Positions 27,594 through 36,905 are shown, counted from the stretch's first letter. The stretch is 64,000 nucleotides of DNA from Alkaliphilus metalliredigens QYMF (GCF_000016985.1 NC_009633.1:744001-808000), one strand, 5' to 3'. Program-made: numbers and translations. Notes: a model not told the origin generated them from the letters alone.

Positions 27594-28322
27594 ATGAAAG
27601 CATATTGGGGGGCCTTAATGGATCTAATGTATCCATTGGATGTCAGCTGCATTGCATGTAAAGAAAACCTATCAAATCAGACAAAGTATTATTTGTGCGA
27701 TACCTGTTATGGTGAAATTGATTTTTTTCCAGAGCACTGCTGTCATCAATGCGGTAAGATCCTTTCAATGACCGAGGCAGTTGGTCTATGCCAAGCCTGT
27801 GAAAGCAAACCGCCTTCCTTTGAAAGAGCAATCGCTGTGTTTCAATACCAGGGGCATATCAAGCGTCTCATCTTTCGATTTAAATACGAACATGAACCCT
27901 ATCTCAGTCGCATCATGGGGCAGATGCTAGCTGATAGCTATGAAAAAGAAGCCTTAGAGGTTGGTTTAATCATCCCAGTGCCATTGCATTATAAAAGACA
28001 AAAACAGCGGGGATTTAACCAAGCTGAGCTCCTAGCTAAATATATGAGTCAACAGGTGAAGCAGCCCTATGATCCAGATGTACTCATACGTAGTCAGGAA
28101 ACCATCATCATGCATCATTTGACAAGACAACAACGGGAGGAAAATGTGAAACAAGCATTTATGGTAAAGAACCCTGGGTTAATCGTAAACCAAAAGCTCT
28201 TATTAATTGATGATATCGTGACCACCGGGGCGACGTTGAAGGCCTGTAGCCGAGTGCTGTTAGAGGCAGGGGCACAATCTGTAACAGCTTTGACTTTGGC
28301 ACGAGGTGGGGGACAATCCTAG
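27594..28322 (+). CDS. comF: ComF family amidophosphoribosyltransferase-like protein
   Basis: A 242-residue protein. An N-terminal zinc ribbon (CIAC, CDTC, CHQCG, CQAC) is followed by a PRT-fold domain with LIIPVPLHYKRQKQRGFNQAELLAK and the phosphoribosyl loop LLIDDIVTTGATL. ComFC takes part in late steps of DNA uptake in Bacillus. Here it lies at the head of the flagellar late operon, as comF does in many Firmicutes. AAGGAG precedes the ATG. Confidence 0.9.
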   Translation: MKAYWGALMDLMYPLDVSCIACKENLSNQTKYYLCDTCYGEIDFFPEHCCHQCGKILSMTEAVGLCQACESKPPSFERAIAVFQYQGHIKRLIFRFKYEHEPYLSRIMGQMLADSYEKEALEVGLIIPVPLHYKRQKQRGFNQAELLAKYMSQQVKQPYDPDVLIRSQETIIMHHLTRQQREENVKQAFMVKNPGLIVNQKLLLIDDIVTTGATLKACSRVLLEAGAQSVTALTLARGGGQS

Positions 28323-28339
28323 AGAAGGAGGAATAAAGA

Positions 28340-28753
28340 ATGGATTTAAGAAATTGCAAACAATGTGGGAGAGCCTTTTCTTATCAGGGCATGGAAGTTT
28401 GTTCCCGATGCGCAAGCGATGATCAATCAGAATTTGCTAAAGTGAAGGAGTATTTATATGAGCATCCTGGAGCCACTGTGTCGGAGGTTTCTGATGAAAC
28501 AGAGGTAAGTGAGAAGAGTATCCTGCGTTATTTACGTGAGAGTCGTATCGAAATCCGGGAGTCAGATAACTTGTACTTAGATTGCGAACGATGTGGAGCA
28601 GGCATTCAATCAGGAAAATACTGCGATTCCTGTGCTGGTGAAATGAAACGCCAGTTCACTGCAGCTATTACACCAAAAACAAAGCCTAAGGAAGAAACGA
28701 CCACAGAGTCAAAAAATAGAATGTTCATAGCAGAAAGAAAAAGACAAAAATAA
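28340..28753 (+). CDS. yvyF: Flagellar operon protein YvyF
   Basis: A 137-residue protein with two zinc-finger-like parts (CKQCGRAFSYQGMEVCSRC at the N-terminus, CERCGAGIQSGKYCDSC near residue 85). Between them lies a winged-helix-like segment (EHPGATVSEVSDETEVSEKSILRYL). It matches the flagellar operon protein family located between comF and flgM. AGAAGGAGG precedes the ATG. Confidence 0.85.
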   Translation: MDLRNCKQCGRAFSYQGMEVCSRCASDDQSEFAKVKEYLYEHPGATVSEVSDETEVSEKSILRYLRESRIEIRESDNLYLDCERCGAGIQSGKYCDSCAGEMKRQFTAAITPKTKPKEETTTESKNRMFIAERKRQK

Positions 28754-28755
28754 CT

Positions 28756-28782
28756 TAAGAAAACCCTCACTTTAGCCGATAC
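28756..28782 (+). promoter_or_regulatory. Sigma-D (flagellar) promoter of flgM
   Basis: TAAG (28756-28759), 15 bp and GCCGATAC (28775-28782) closely match the sigma-D consensus TAAA-N15-GCCGATAT. It lies just after the yvyF stop and would drive flgM to flgL late in assembly. Confidence 0.82.
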
Positions 28783-28826
28783 TATATGTGAAAGAAGGAA
28801 ATCGGAAAAAGTCGAGGTGTTTTTTT

Positions 28827-29120
28827 ATGAAAATTCACAGTAATCCAAATGTCATCCAGGCCATGAAGGTATATAATAAAACGGCCACTGAAAAGATTCA
28901 AAAGGGACAATCGGTACACCAGCCAAAGGATGAAATTGAAATTTCCACTAAGGGAAAGGAATTTCAAGTGGCATTAAAGGCCTTTAATGCATTGCCTGAA
29001 ATTCGAGAAGAAAAGGTAAAGCTGGTTAAGGAACAAATGGAACAAGGGAGCTACAGCGTTTCTGGTAAAGAGGTAGCAGATAAAATGATTGATGGACTAA
29101 TGATTGACCACAAAATTTAA
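28827..29120 (+). CDS. flgM: Anti-sigma-D factor FlgM
   Basis: A 97-residue protein, MKIHSNPNVIQAMKVYN, then DEIEISTKGKEFQVALKAF, and at the C-terminus REEKVKLVKEQMEQGSYSVSGKEVADKMI, the conserved sigma-28 binding helix. It holds the flagellar sigma factor inactive until the hook is finished. The ATG at 28827 follows GAGGTG; upstream codons belong to the leader. Confidence 0.92.
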   Translation: MKIHSNPNVIQAMKVYNKTATEKIQKGQSVHQPKDEIEISTKGKEFQVALKAFNALPEIREEKVKLVKEQMEQGSYSVSGKEVADKMIDGLMIDHKI

Positions 29121-29151
29121 GCGTAAGCTGAAGACGATCGAGGTGAATGGG

Positions 29152-29646
29152 ATGAGTAAATCCATAGAACAGTTAAAAGAAGCTTTAATACAAGAGAACA
29201 AAATGTATGAGGCGGTTTTAGAAATGGCAGAAGAGAAAACAGAAGTCATTGTACAGGGTCAGGTGAAAGAGCTAGAAAAAATTACAGAACTTGAACAGCA
29301 ATACATGGCAAAAATGGGCGCATTTGAAAAAGTGAGGCGTTCGATTTTTGCTAACATGAGTGAAGAATTAGGGATCAAAGAGCCTACCAGTGTTTCAGAG
29401 CTACTGCTATTTCTAAAGGAACCTGTTGGGGAGGAAATTGACACCCTAAGAAACAACCTGTTAGAAACCATAGAAGGATTAACAAAGGTGAACGAAAGAA
29501 ATGAAAAGCTCATTCATCAAAGCTTAGAATATATTCATTTTAATTTAAAAATAATGACCGACTCCAATGGAGACGGCAATGAATACGGTCATAAAGCAAA
29601 TGAAAAACAAAAAACAAAAACAAACTTCTTTGATATGAGGGTATAG
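29152..29646 (+). CDS. flgN: Flagellar export chaperone FlgN
   Basis: A 164-residue, mostly alpha-helical coiled-coil protein (MSKSIEQLKEALIQENKMYEAVLEMAEEKTEVIV...). The FlgN family chaperones FlgK and FlgL for export. Position between flgM and flgK is diagnostic. GAGGTGAATGGG precedes the ATG at 29152. Confidence 0.88.
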   Translation: MSKSIEQLKEALIQENKMYEAVLEMAEEKTEVIVQGQVKELEKITELEQQYMAKMGAFEKVRRSIFANMSEELGIKEPTSVSELLLFLKEPVGEEIDTLRNNLLETIEGLTKVNERNEKLIHQSLEYIHFNLKIMTDSNGDGNEYGHKANEKQKTKTNFFDMRV

Positions 29647-29662
29647 AAAAGGTGGGAAAAGA

Positions 29663-31144
29663 ATGCGTTCAACATTTTCGGGATTTAATACAGCCACATC
29701 AGGAATTTTTGCATCACAGCGGTCTTTAGATGTAGTAGGACATAATATTGCAAACGCAAATACACCGGGATATTCAAGACAACGACTAGAACAAGCTGCC
29801 AGTACCCCCATGAGTCTATATGGTGGAAAAGGAATGCTGGGAACTGGTGTGGATACCGTAGCTATCAAACAAATGCGAAGTGAATTTCTAGATTTTAAAT
29901 ATAGAGATGAAGTAAATGCATTAGGATATTGGGAAACAAAGGAGTATGGACTTGAGTTTATTGAGAGTATTTTCAATGAACCATCTGATACAAGTGTTGC
30001 CACTGTTACTGATGAACTTTTTGCTGGGTTTGAAGAACTGAGCAAAAACCCTGAGAGCATCACTGCAAGAACCGTAGTTCGAGAACGGGGAATCGCTTTT
30101 ACCAACACAATGAACCAAACCTATAAGCAACTAGAGAAATTAGCTAAGGACGTGAATTCTGATATTAATGCCACTGTAAGTAGCATTAACAGCTATGCAG
30201 ATCAGATTGCTGAGCTAAATAAGCAAATTTATCGATTCGAAGCAGATGGTAGTAGTGCTAATGATTTAAGAGATCGAAGGAATTTACTGATCGATGATTT
30301 GTCTAAGCTTGTAAATGTAGAGGTGCGAGATGTAAATGATGGATATGGTTCATCTAAAATGGTTGTGCAAATAAATGGACAACCCTTGGTAAATCATGAT
30401 CAAGCCTATAAATTAGATGCCACCGCGACAAAATCCAGTACATTTGATGATGAAATTAACATGACTGAAATCAAATGGGCCAATGGCAGTGTGGTTAACC
30501 AAGATTCATTAAAGGGAGAATTAGGGGCTTTATTGACTTTAAGAGATGGAACAACCAAGGATAATAAAGGAATTCCTTTCTATATTGAGCAGCTTAATGA
30601 TTTTGTCGGGAGTTTTGCAAAAGCAGTTAATGGTATTCATGAAGACGGACTCGACTTAGATGGAGATGAAGGCGTAGCATTTTTTACAGATGGCAATACC
30701 GGAGATCAAATTACAGCAAAAAATATTCAAATCTCCTTGGAGATTGATCGGGATCCTAGGAAGATTGCTGCCGCCACCATGGGGGAACTTGGGGAACCAG
30801 TAGTAGGAGATGGATCCAACGCTTTAAGGTTGACAGAGCTACGACATGCTCAAATGAGTTTCGATAACGGTGAGTTTAAAGGAACACCAGAGGATTTTAT
30901 GATTTCCTTAATTGCCAACTTAGGGGTAAATACCCAAGAGGCTACGAGAATGGCTAGCAACCAAAGTATATTAACAAACCAGATAGATCGACAACGGCAA
31001 TCAATTTCAGGTGTTTCCTTAGATGAAGAAATGGCCAACATGGTTCGTTTTCAACATGCTTACAATGCCTCAGCCAGAATGGTCACAACCATGGACGAAA
31101 TGATTGACGTGATTATTAATCGAATGGGCACTGTGGGTAGATAA
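29663..31144 (+). CDS. flgK: Flagellar hook-associated protein FlgK
   Basis: A 493-residue protein. The N-terminal rod-type motif (MRSTFSGFNTATSGIFASQRSLDVVGHNIANANTPGYSRQR; N-terminal heptads) and the C-terminal helix (VSLDEEMANMVRFQHAYNASARMVTTMDEM) are those of FlgK, which joins hook and filament. It is shorter than the enterobacterial protein, as in other clostridia. AGGTGGGAAAAGA precedes the ATG. Confidence 0.95.
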   Translation: MRSTFSGFNTATSGIFASQRSLDVVGHNIANANTPGYSRQRLEQAASTPMSLYGGKGMLGTGVDTVAIKQMRSEFLDFKYRDEVNALGYWETKEYGLEFIESIFNEPSDTSVATVTDELFAGFEELSKNPESITARTVVRERGIAFTNTMNQTYKQLEKLAKDVNSDINATVSSINSYADQIAELNKQIYRFEADGSSANDLRDRRNLLIDDLSKLVNVEVRDVNDGYGSSKMVVQINGQPLVNHDQAYKLDATATKSSTFDDEINMTEIKWANGSVVNQDSLKGELGALLTLRDGTTKDNKGIPFYIEQLNDFVGSFAKAVNGIHEDGLDLDGDEGVAFFTDGNTGDQITAKNIQISLEIDRDPRKIAAATMGELGEPVVGDGSNALRLTELRHAQMSFDNGEFKGTPEDFMISLIANLGVNTQEATRMASNQSILTNQIDRQRQSISGVSLDEEMANMVRFQHAYNASARMVTTMDEMIDVIINRMGTVGR

Positions 31145-31189
31145 AACGCTTAAAATATGATCGATATATGATAGAAGGTGGAGAAGCTC

Positions 31190-32146
31190 ATGAGGATTAC
31201 CAATAACATGATGATTAGTAGTATGATGCAAAATCTAAATGGAAATTTACTTCGTATGGATCAGAAACAACTACAGGCGACTACTGGAAAACGCATTCAC
31301 AAGCCCTCTGATGATCCTATCGGTATTTCCAGAAGTTTGAAGCTACGTTCGGATATCAAAGAACTAGAACAGTACAAAAAAAATGTAGATGACACCATTT
31401 CTTGGCTAGAGACCACAGAACTAGCGGTACATAATGTAGGTGCAGCCGTAGAACGACTAAGAGAGCTGACGGTGCAGGCTTCCAATGGGGTATTGACTGA
31501 AGACGAAACAAAAAAAATTAAGGCAGAAGTAGTAGAGCTAAAGAATCAAATTATTAGTCTGGGAAACACAACCTATGGCGGAAAATATGTTTTTTCCGGA
31601 AAAAAAACGGATCAAAAGCTTTTTAATGATGCTGGAGAGTATAATGTAAGTAATTTATCAATCGATCACGCTCCTGACGCAATAGATGATAAAATCAAAT
31701 TTAATGTAGGTATGGGAGAAACGATTGAAATCAATGTAGTAGGATTTGAACTCTTCGGTGGAGATGAAGTATCACATGAAGATGATGTGGTAGGGGTAGA
31801 GGGTGGTGAACAAGCAGGAATTATTAAAATGATTGAAGACATCGAAGCAAAATTAGAGGCCGGGGATACTGCTGGTCTAACGGATGACCTTCAAAACATA
31901 GACATCTACTACGATCAATATTCAACCATACGATCAGAAATTGGAGCCAAAGTAAACCGCATGGAATTGGTTGAAAATCGAATTGTAGATGATCGCCTAA
32001 ACTTGATGGAACTTCAATCTAAAATAGAAGATGCGGATGTGGCTGAAGTGTACATGCAGCTTATGGCGGAGGAGAATGTGTATCGTTCTTCATTGGCTAT
32101 TGGCTCAAGGATTATTCAGCCGACATTGATGGATTTCTTAAGATAA
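31190..32146 (+). CDS. flgL: Flagellar hook-associated protein FlgL
   Basis: A 318-residue protein. The N-terminus MRITNNMMISSMMQNLNGNL and C-terminus MAEENVYRSSLAIGSRIIQPTLMDFL show flagellin-like helices with the FlgL signature GKRIHKPSDDPIG near residue 33. It is the second hook-filament junction protein. The ATG at 31190 follows GGTGGAGAAG. Confidence 0.94.
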   Translation: MRITNNMMISSMMQNLNGNLLRMDQKQLQATTGKRIHKPSDDPIGISRSLKLRSDIKELEQYKKNVDDTISWLETTELAVHNVGAAVERLRELTVQASNGVLTEDETKKIKAEVVELKNQIISLGNTTYGGKYVFSGKKTDQKLFNDAGEYNVSNLSIDHAPDAIDDKIKFNVGMGETIEINVVGFELFGGDEVSHEDDVVGVEGGEQAGIIKMIEDIEAKLEAGDTAGLTDDLQNIDIYYDQYSTIRSEIGAKVNRMELVENRIVDDRLNLMELQSKIEDADVAEVYMQLMAEENVYRSSLAIGSRIIQPTLMDFLR

Positions 32147-32186
32147 AAAGACAAAAGAAGGTCTTAAAAAACCAGGAGGGGATGAA

Positions 32187-32750
32187 ATGAATCTCCGAAT
32201 TGATATGCAAAATGCTCAAATTGGAATCCAGCAACAAATGGGACAGCTAAACATTCAACAAAATCATTTTCCTATGACATTACAGCAAACAGAGCCTAAA
32301 TTGAGTCTACAAACAGCTGATGCAGAGTTAACCATTGACCAACAGCGATGTTTTGCAGAGGTTGGGCTAAAAAATGACCGGCAATTGACGGCAACCTATG
32401 CACAAAAAGGAAATCGCACAGCACAACAAGCTATAGCTCGAATTGCCCAAGAAGGAAAACAAATGGCAAATATTCAAAATGGTAAGGTCATTGCACGACA
32501 GGCAAAGCAGTCACAGGGAACGCAACAAAGACAACTGAACTATGACATGGCACCCAAAAGTCGTCCTGATATCAATGTGACCCCAAAGGAAGTTCAAATT
32601 AACTTTCAAAAGGGTGAAGTATCAGTGAATGTCCAAAACCCAGGAGCCCAAATAGACTACCAGCAAGGGGATCTACAGGTCTATTTAAAACAGAAAGACT
32701 TTATTAATATCGAATATATCGGACAGAATTTAAATACGCTAGGGGGGTAA
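32187..32750 (+). CDS. DUF6470 (YviE-like) flagellar-cluster protein
   Basis: A 187-residue Gln-rich protein (MNLRIDMQNAQIGIQQQMGQL..., PKLSLQTADAELTIDQQRCF, ...VNVQNPGAQIDYQQGDL) with repeated beta-strand-like pieces. It matches the YviE/DUF6470 family, found between flgL and fliW in Bacillus and clostridia. AGGAGGGG precedes the ATG. Function unknown. Confidence 0.82.
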   Translation: MNLRIDMQNAQIGIQQQMGQLNIQQNHFPMTLQQTEPKLSLQTADAELTIDQQRCFAEVGLKNDRQLTATYAQKGNRTAQQAIARIAQEGKQMANIQNGKVIARQAKQSQGTQQRQLNYDMAPKSRPDINVTPKEVQINFQKGEVSVNVQNPGAQIDYQQGDLQVYLKQKDFINIEYIGQNLNTLGG

Positions 32751-32958
32751 GGGGATGAAGCCCTTGCCTTTTTACTTTCTAATAAACGATTAATCTATAA
32801 AACTTTTATAGGCGTTAACGTAATCAAATCATTTCCAGAAATCCTTTCAAAGTGTCATCCTGAGCATAGTGAAGGATCTTGCAATAAAATGACAAATTAT
32901 AGCTTAAGTTAACGCTAACGCTAACGCTAACGCTTTAAAACATAGAGGAGGAAAAAGA
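32751..32958. repeat. Intergenic region: terminator, small palindromic element and TAACGC repeat
   Basis: A short hairpin (AAGGG/CCCTT, about 32752-32775) follows the DUF6470 gene. GCGTTAAC (32812-32819) and GTTAACGC (32908-32915) are inverted repeats around a shorter element that starts TGTCATCCTGAG at 32853 and ends ATGACA at 32894, related to that at 21926. TAACGC is repeated four times at 32910-32933. AGGAGGAAAA precedes fliW. Confidence 0.65.
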
Positions 32959-33447
32959 ATGATATTACAAACAAAGCACTTCGGTGAGATTGAAATAAAC
33001 CAAGAAGAAATTATCAGATTTCCAGATGGCATCCCAGGTTTTGATGACTACACACAATATATCTTTATTGAAAACCCTGATAAGGAAGTGCCCTTTCATT
33101 GGCTACAGGCTGTGGAGGATGGGGCACTGGCCTTTGTCATCACCAACCCTTTTTTATTTAAGCCTGATTATGACTTTGAAATCTCAAAAAATGTGGTAGA
33201 AAAGCTTAGCATAGAGGACCAATCAGATTTACAGGTGTACACTATCGTTCGTGTCCCAGAAAATATAAAAGAAATGACAGCGAATCTGAGGGCACCTCTA
33301 GTTATTAACACTAAAAACAAAAAAGGAAAACAACTGATGCTAGACAGTGAAGTTTATCATACAAAGCATTACATATTAGAAGAGATCCAAAAGATGCAGG
33401 AACAATCTAACCAAACATCTCCAGCAGCAGAGGGAGGTCGAGACTAA
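32959..33447 (+). CDS. fliW: Flagellar assembly factor FliW
   Basis: A 162-residue protein. [21 protein letters not shown] at the N-terminus, then [21 protein letters not shown] and [18 protein letters not shown], match FliW. FliW binds flagellin and CsrA and sequesters CsrA, coupling flagellin synthesis to secretion. Its stop overlaps the csrA start by one base. Confidence 0.95.
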   Translation: MILQTKHFGEIEINQEEIIRFPDGIPGFDDYTQYIFIENPDKEVPFHWLQAVEDGALAFVITNPFLFKPDYDFEISKNVVEKLSIEDQSDLQVYTIVRVPENIKEMTANLRAPLVINTKNKKGKQLMLDSEVYHTKHYILEEIQKMQEQSNQTSPAAEGGRD

Positions 33448-33674
33448 TGCTAGTCCTATCAAGAAAAAACAATGAAAGTATTATGCTAGGCAAAGACATT
33501 GAAATAAAGATCCTGGGCATTGAAGACGGAAAAGTAAAACTAGGGATAGAAGCCCCCAAGGATGTAGAAATCTATCGCAAAGAAATTTACCTAGAAATCC
33601 AAGAAGAAAACAAAGCAGCCAGTGAACAAAAACAAGACTGGAGTCAATTGAAGGGATTGTTTACAAAAAAATAA
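33447..33674 (+). CDS. csrA: Translational regulator CsrA
   Basis: A 75-residue protein, [48 protein letters not shown], a full CsrA. It binds GGA-containing hairpins in mRNA leaders, classically that of flagellin, and is antagonised by FliW encoded just upstream. Confidence 0.96.
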   Translation: MLVLSRKNNESIMLGKDIEIKILGIEDGKVKLGIEAPKDVEIYRKEIYLEIQEENKAASEQKQDWSQLKGLFTKK

Positions 33675-33703
33675 AAAAAGACAAAGTTTTTTCATTTTCC
33701 CTA

Positions 33704-33730
33704 TCAAGTTCTATATTTTTAAACCGATAA
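33704..33730 (+). promoter_or_regulatory. Sigma-D type promoter of flagellin
   Basis: TCAA (33704-33707), 15 bp and ACCGATAA (33723-33730) resemble the sigma-D consensus. It lies about 125 bases before the flagellin ATG and leaves a long leader. Confidence 0.7.
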
Positions 33731-33810
33731 CTATAATAAGAACAAAAACTTCTGATTTCTTACACGCCGGCAAAAAGAAAAAGAAGTTGGAGTATACTTA
33801 GTGATCTTAT

Positions 33811-33848
33811 GGCAAGGATGCCAAAGACATAATAAAATTCAAGGAGGA
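33811..33848 (+). promoter_or_regulatory. Probable CsrA binding sites in the flagellin leader
   Basis: GGCAAGGATGCC at 33811-33822 folds with a 4-bp GGCA/TGCC stem that presents AGGA in the loop, the classic CsrA site. A second GGA lies in the Shine-Dalgarno AAGGAGGAA at about 33841-33849. Two sites with the second over the ribosome site match the Bacillus hag arrangement. Confidence 0.7.
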
Positions 33849-33855
33849 ATAACAA

Positions 33856-35055
33856 ATGAGAATTAATAATAACTTAATGGCAATGAACACACATCGTCAG
33901 TTGGGTAGTGCACAAGCAAATGGTGCAAAGTCAATGGAAAAATTATCTTCAGGCTTTAGAATCAACAGAGCTGGAGACGATGCAGCAGGTCTTTCTATCA
34001 GTGAAAAGATGAGAGGACAGATTCGTGGTTTAGATCAAGCTTCTAGAAATGCACAAGATGGTATTTCTTTAATTCAAACAGCAGAGGGTGCTTTAAACGA
34101 GACTCACTCTATTCTACAAAGAATGAGAGAATTATCAGTACAATCTTCCAATGATACAAACGTGCAAGAAGACCGTGATGCACTACAAGCTGAAATGGAT
34201 CAATTAGCAACAGAAATCACAAGAATTGCTGATAACACAGAGTTTAATACAAAAAACCTATTAGGTGGAGAGTTTGAAGGAAAATTCCATATTGGAGCTA
34301 ACGAAGGACAAAACATGGAATTAAAGATTGCAGCGATGGATGCAGATTCTTTAAAAGTGCAAGGTGAAGTATATGAAGCACAAGACCTTGATAATGTAGA
34401 TAATGTACAAATTCAAAGTAGAACGGGAGAAGATGTAACAGTTGAGTTTGCAGCTATACAAGTGGCTGATGGTGCTGCTGTAACGAGCACAACAGCAGCA
34501 TGGAATACTGATGGAGATGTACTTACGGTTACTTTAGCTCAAGCAGCACCAACGTCTACTGGATCTACTGGTCTTGTTCAAGCAAGTGATCAAGATATTA
34601 TGAATGCCATCAATGCGGCTGGAGGAGAGTATGGTCTTTCTGCAATAGCCAATGGAACCGTTAGTGGAACTGCTATAACAAATGGTTCAGCTGGTATAGC
34701 CGATGTAGATTTGAATAACTGGGAATTAGACGTGGAAGCATCAGCAGCTAGTGGTATTGATATTTCTAGCCAGGCAAAAGCAGATGAAGCAATTACAACC
34801 ATTAATACAGCGCTAGAAAGAGTATCTAAAGAAAGATCTATGCTTGGTGCGGTTCAAAATAGACTAGAGCATACGATTTCTAACTTAGATAATGTATCTG
34901 AAAATCTACAAGCTTCTGAGTCAAGAGTTAGAGACGTAGACATGGCTAAAGAAATGATGGAATTAACTAAGCAAAACATTTTACAACAAGCATCAACAGC
35001 TATGTTAGCGCAAGCAAATCAGGCACCGCAGTCAGTTCTTCAATTATTAGGATAA
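33856..35055 (+). CDS. hag: Flagellin
   Basis: A 399-residue flagellin with conserved D0/D1 termini: MRINNNLMAMNTHRQLG, EKLSSGFRINRAGDDAAGLSISEKMRGQIRGL, and at the C-terminus RVRDVDMAKEMMELTKQNILQQA...QAPQSVLQLLG. A variable, Ala/Thr/Ser-rich central part spans about residues 185-300 and is probably surface exposed. Only one flagellin gene is present here. AAGGAGGAA precedes the ATG. Expected control is sigma-D plus CsrA/FliW. Confidence 0.97.
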   Translation: MRINNNLMAMNTHRQLGSAQANGAKSMEKLSSGFRINRAGDDAAGLSISEKMRGQIRGLDQASRNAQDGISLIQTAEGALNETHSILQRMRELSVQSSNDTNVQEDRDALQAEMDQLATEITRIADNTEFNTKNLLGGEFEGKFHIGANEGQNMELKIAAMDADSLKVQGEVYEAQDLDNVDNVQIQSRTGEDVTVEFAAIQVADGAAVTSTTAAWNTDGDVLTVTLAQAAPTSTGSTGLVQASDQDIMNAINAAGGEYGLSAIANGTVSGTAITNGSAGIADVDLNNWELDVEASAASGIDISSQAKADEAITTINTALERVSKERSMLGAVQNRLEHTISNLDNVSENLQASESRVRDVDMAKEMMELTKQNILQQASTAMLAQANQAPQSVLQLLG

Positions 35056-35078
35056 ATAAATATATACTAATAACAATC

Positions 35079-35113
35079 GAGGGTCAGGGGAGTATTTCCT
35101 CTGGCTCTTTTAT
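35079..35113 (+). terminator. Terminator after flagellin
   Basis: An imperfect stem (GAGGGTCAGGGGA against TCCTCTGGCTC) is followed by TTTTATT. Confidence 0.75.
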
Positions 35114-35135
35114 TATTAAAATAGGAGGTGTTAAA

Positions 35136-36905
35136 ATGAAGGAGAAAAGTAAAAATATTAAAGATGGAATTAAGAACTTTATAGAACAGGGCCACTATCA
35201 AGAAGCTATGAGTCTGCTACAAAAATATGAAAAAGTAGTACCTACGGATATTGATATATATAATTTAAAAGCCATGATATTTATATTAACAGGAGATCTA
35301 GAAAAAGCAAAAGAAATACTAGAAAATGGATTGAAAATAAAACCATTAGATTTTGATATTCTCTACAATCTAGGTTATATATATGAACAAAAAGGAGAAT
35401 TTTTAGAAGCTTATTATTCATATACCACAGCCCAGTATAATGCTGAAAATCCTCAGCAAATTCAAGATGTTATACAAGCGTTAGAAGGAATAAAAGATTA
35501 TTTTGCAGGTAGAAGTATTATTATAGAAGAAGATGGAAATAAAAAAATTAAAACGCAAGTACGTTATGGAACAAAAGTATTGGAGATGAAATTTGATCTT
35601 CAAAGAATAATAGAAAGAAAAACAATACTAGAGGCTATAACTAAGCATCTAGATATCAGCAATGAAAGAATTCTAGAAATAGAGTTTGGAACCGGCTTGA
35701 TTAGTAAAAATTTAAATTTCTATGGATTTGATGTTACGGCAATTGATTCTAGAAAACTAGCGTTACTAGAGATCATTAGCAAGGAATGGCAGGACAATCT
35801 TTTTAATCCTAGACAGTCTAAAGCACAATTTTATCATAATAAATTAGAAGTAAAACATGTTGCATTGCTATCAGATTATGATGCAATTATATTAGTCCCG
35901 GAATCAGAGGCTTGGTATGAGCAATATGATCAAGAAGAACTATTTTATATGATAGAAAATATAATTAATAGAGTAAAGAAACAGGCATTTATTAGAATTC
36001 CTGATTTAAATATAGATAAATATAAACAGTTAGAACTTTTGATATTAGAAAAGGCTAGAAAGGCAGAAAAAAAAGTTAGGCTTATTAATATTCATGAAGA
36101 AAATGAATCATCAGAAAAAATCTTATTAATTGAGAATAAAGAAGAAAGAAAGTATTTTTCCATACCCATTGCCTTGGAGACCATTAATAGTAAATCTGAT
36201 GTAATAGAAGTTGAAATAGAAAAATGTAGAGATAAATTTGCATTTGGATATGAAGAACATGGATGGCACCCATTTGTAGCATTAGCGCAGGAATATTTGG
36301 AAAAAGAAAATTTAACCTATGAAGAATCTATATTAAAGATGTACTATGAAAAGTTCCAGCCTCAAAATTTACAGCAAGCTCTTTTAGACCCTAAACATAG
36401 TCCTCTTAATCCCATAAATAAAGGCTGGATCGGTTATCCTTGGACTTGGAATACACGAAATAAAGTAATTATAGATCAAAAATTTGGAGAGACACGACCA
36501 GGAGGAAATCATTTCTTTGGCCCTAACTCCCATGAGTTTGGTAAAAACGAATTTCAAAGAATTATTATCAATTGTGAATTGATTAAATCTGTTGGATATC
36601 AGCCTGAAGGCTTTGCTGACGGTTACATTAGTGGGTATATGTTGAAAACTAAGGGGGATTATCGATTCATTGTTACCGAAGGTCAACATAGAATGGCAGC
36701 CTTAGTTGCCTTAGGGTATAAAACAATCAAATGTCGCTTTATTCAAAAAGAGGAATACCCAAGGGTTGTGAACATAAAAGATTCAAAACGATGGCCACAG
36801 GTTATAAACGGAGCTTACTCAAAGAAAGTGGCTGAGAAAATATTTAATATGTTTTTTGAGAATGATGGTAGGGAGAGAGCTAAAAGGATAGGACTATTAG
36901 ATTAG
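35136..36905 (+). CDS. TPR / methyltransferase-like / ParB-like multidomain protein
   Basis: A 589-residue protein without a close recognised match. Residues 1-125 form TPR helices (ALSLLQKYEKVVPTDIDIYNLKA-like units, GDLEKAKEILENGLKIKP, YNLGYIYEQKGEFLEAYYSY). Residues about 160-310 look like a Rossmann SAM-binding fold (ILEIEFGTGLISKNLNFYGFDVTAIDSRKL). Residues about 460-570 hold a ParB/sulfiredoxin-like element with EGQHRMAALVALGYKTIKCRF. The codon use is AT-rich. It lies 80 bases behind flagellin with AGGAGGTG in front. TPR-methyltransferase genes beside flagellin often modify flagellin or its glycans; that role is inferred. Confidence 0.7.
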   Translation: MKEKSKNIKDGIKNFIEQGHYQEAMSLLQKYEKVVPTDIDIYNLKAMIFILTGDLEKAKEILENGLKIKPLDFDILYNLGYIYEQKGEFLEAYYSYTTAQYNAENPQQIQDVIQALEGIKDYFAGRSIIIEEDGNKKIKTQVRYGTKVLEMKFDLQRIIERKTILEAITKHLDISNERILEIEFGTGLISKNLNFYGFDVTAIDSRKLALLEIISKEWQDNLFNPRQSKAQFYHNKLEVKHVALLSDYDAIILVPESEAWYEQYDQEELFYMIENIINRVKKQAFIRIPDLNIDKYKQLELLILEKARKAEKKVRLINIHEENESSEKILLIENKEERKYFSIPIALETINSKSDVIEVEIEKCRDKFAFGYEEHGWHPFVALAQEYLEKENLTYEESILKMYYEKFQPQNLQQALLDPKHSPLNPINKGWIGYPWTWNTRNKVIIDQKFGETRPGGNHFFGPNSHEFGKNEFQRIIINCELIKSVGYQPEGFADGYISGYMLKTKGDYRFIVTEGQHRMAALVALGYKTIKCRFIQKEEYPRVVNIKDSKRWPQVINGAYSKKVAEKIFNMFFENDGRERAKRIGLLD

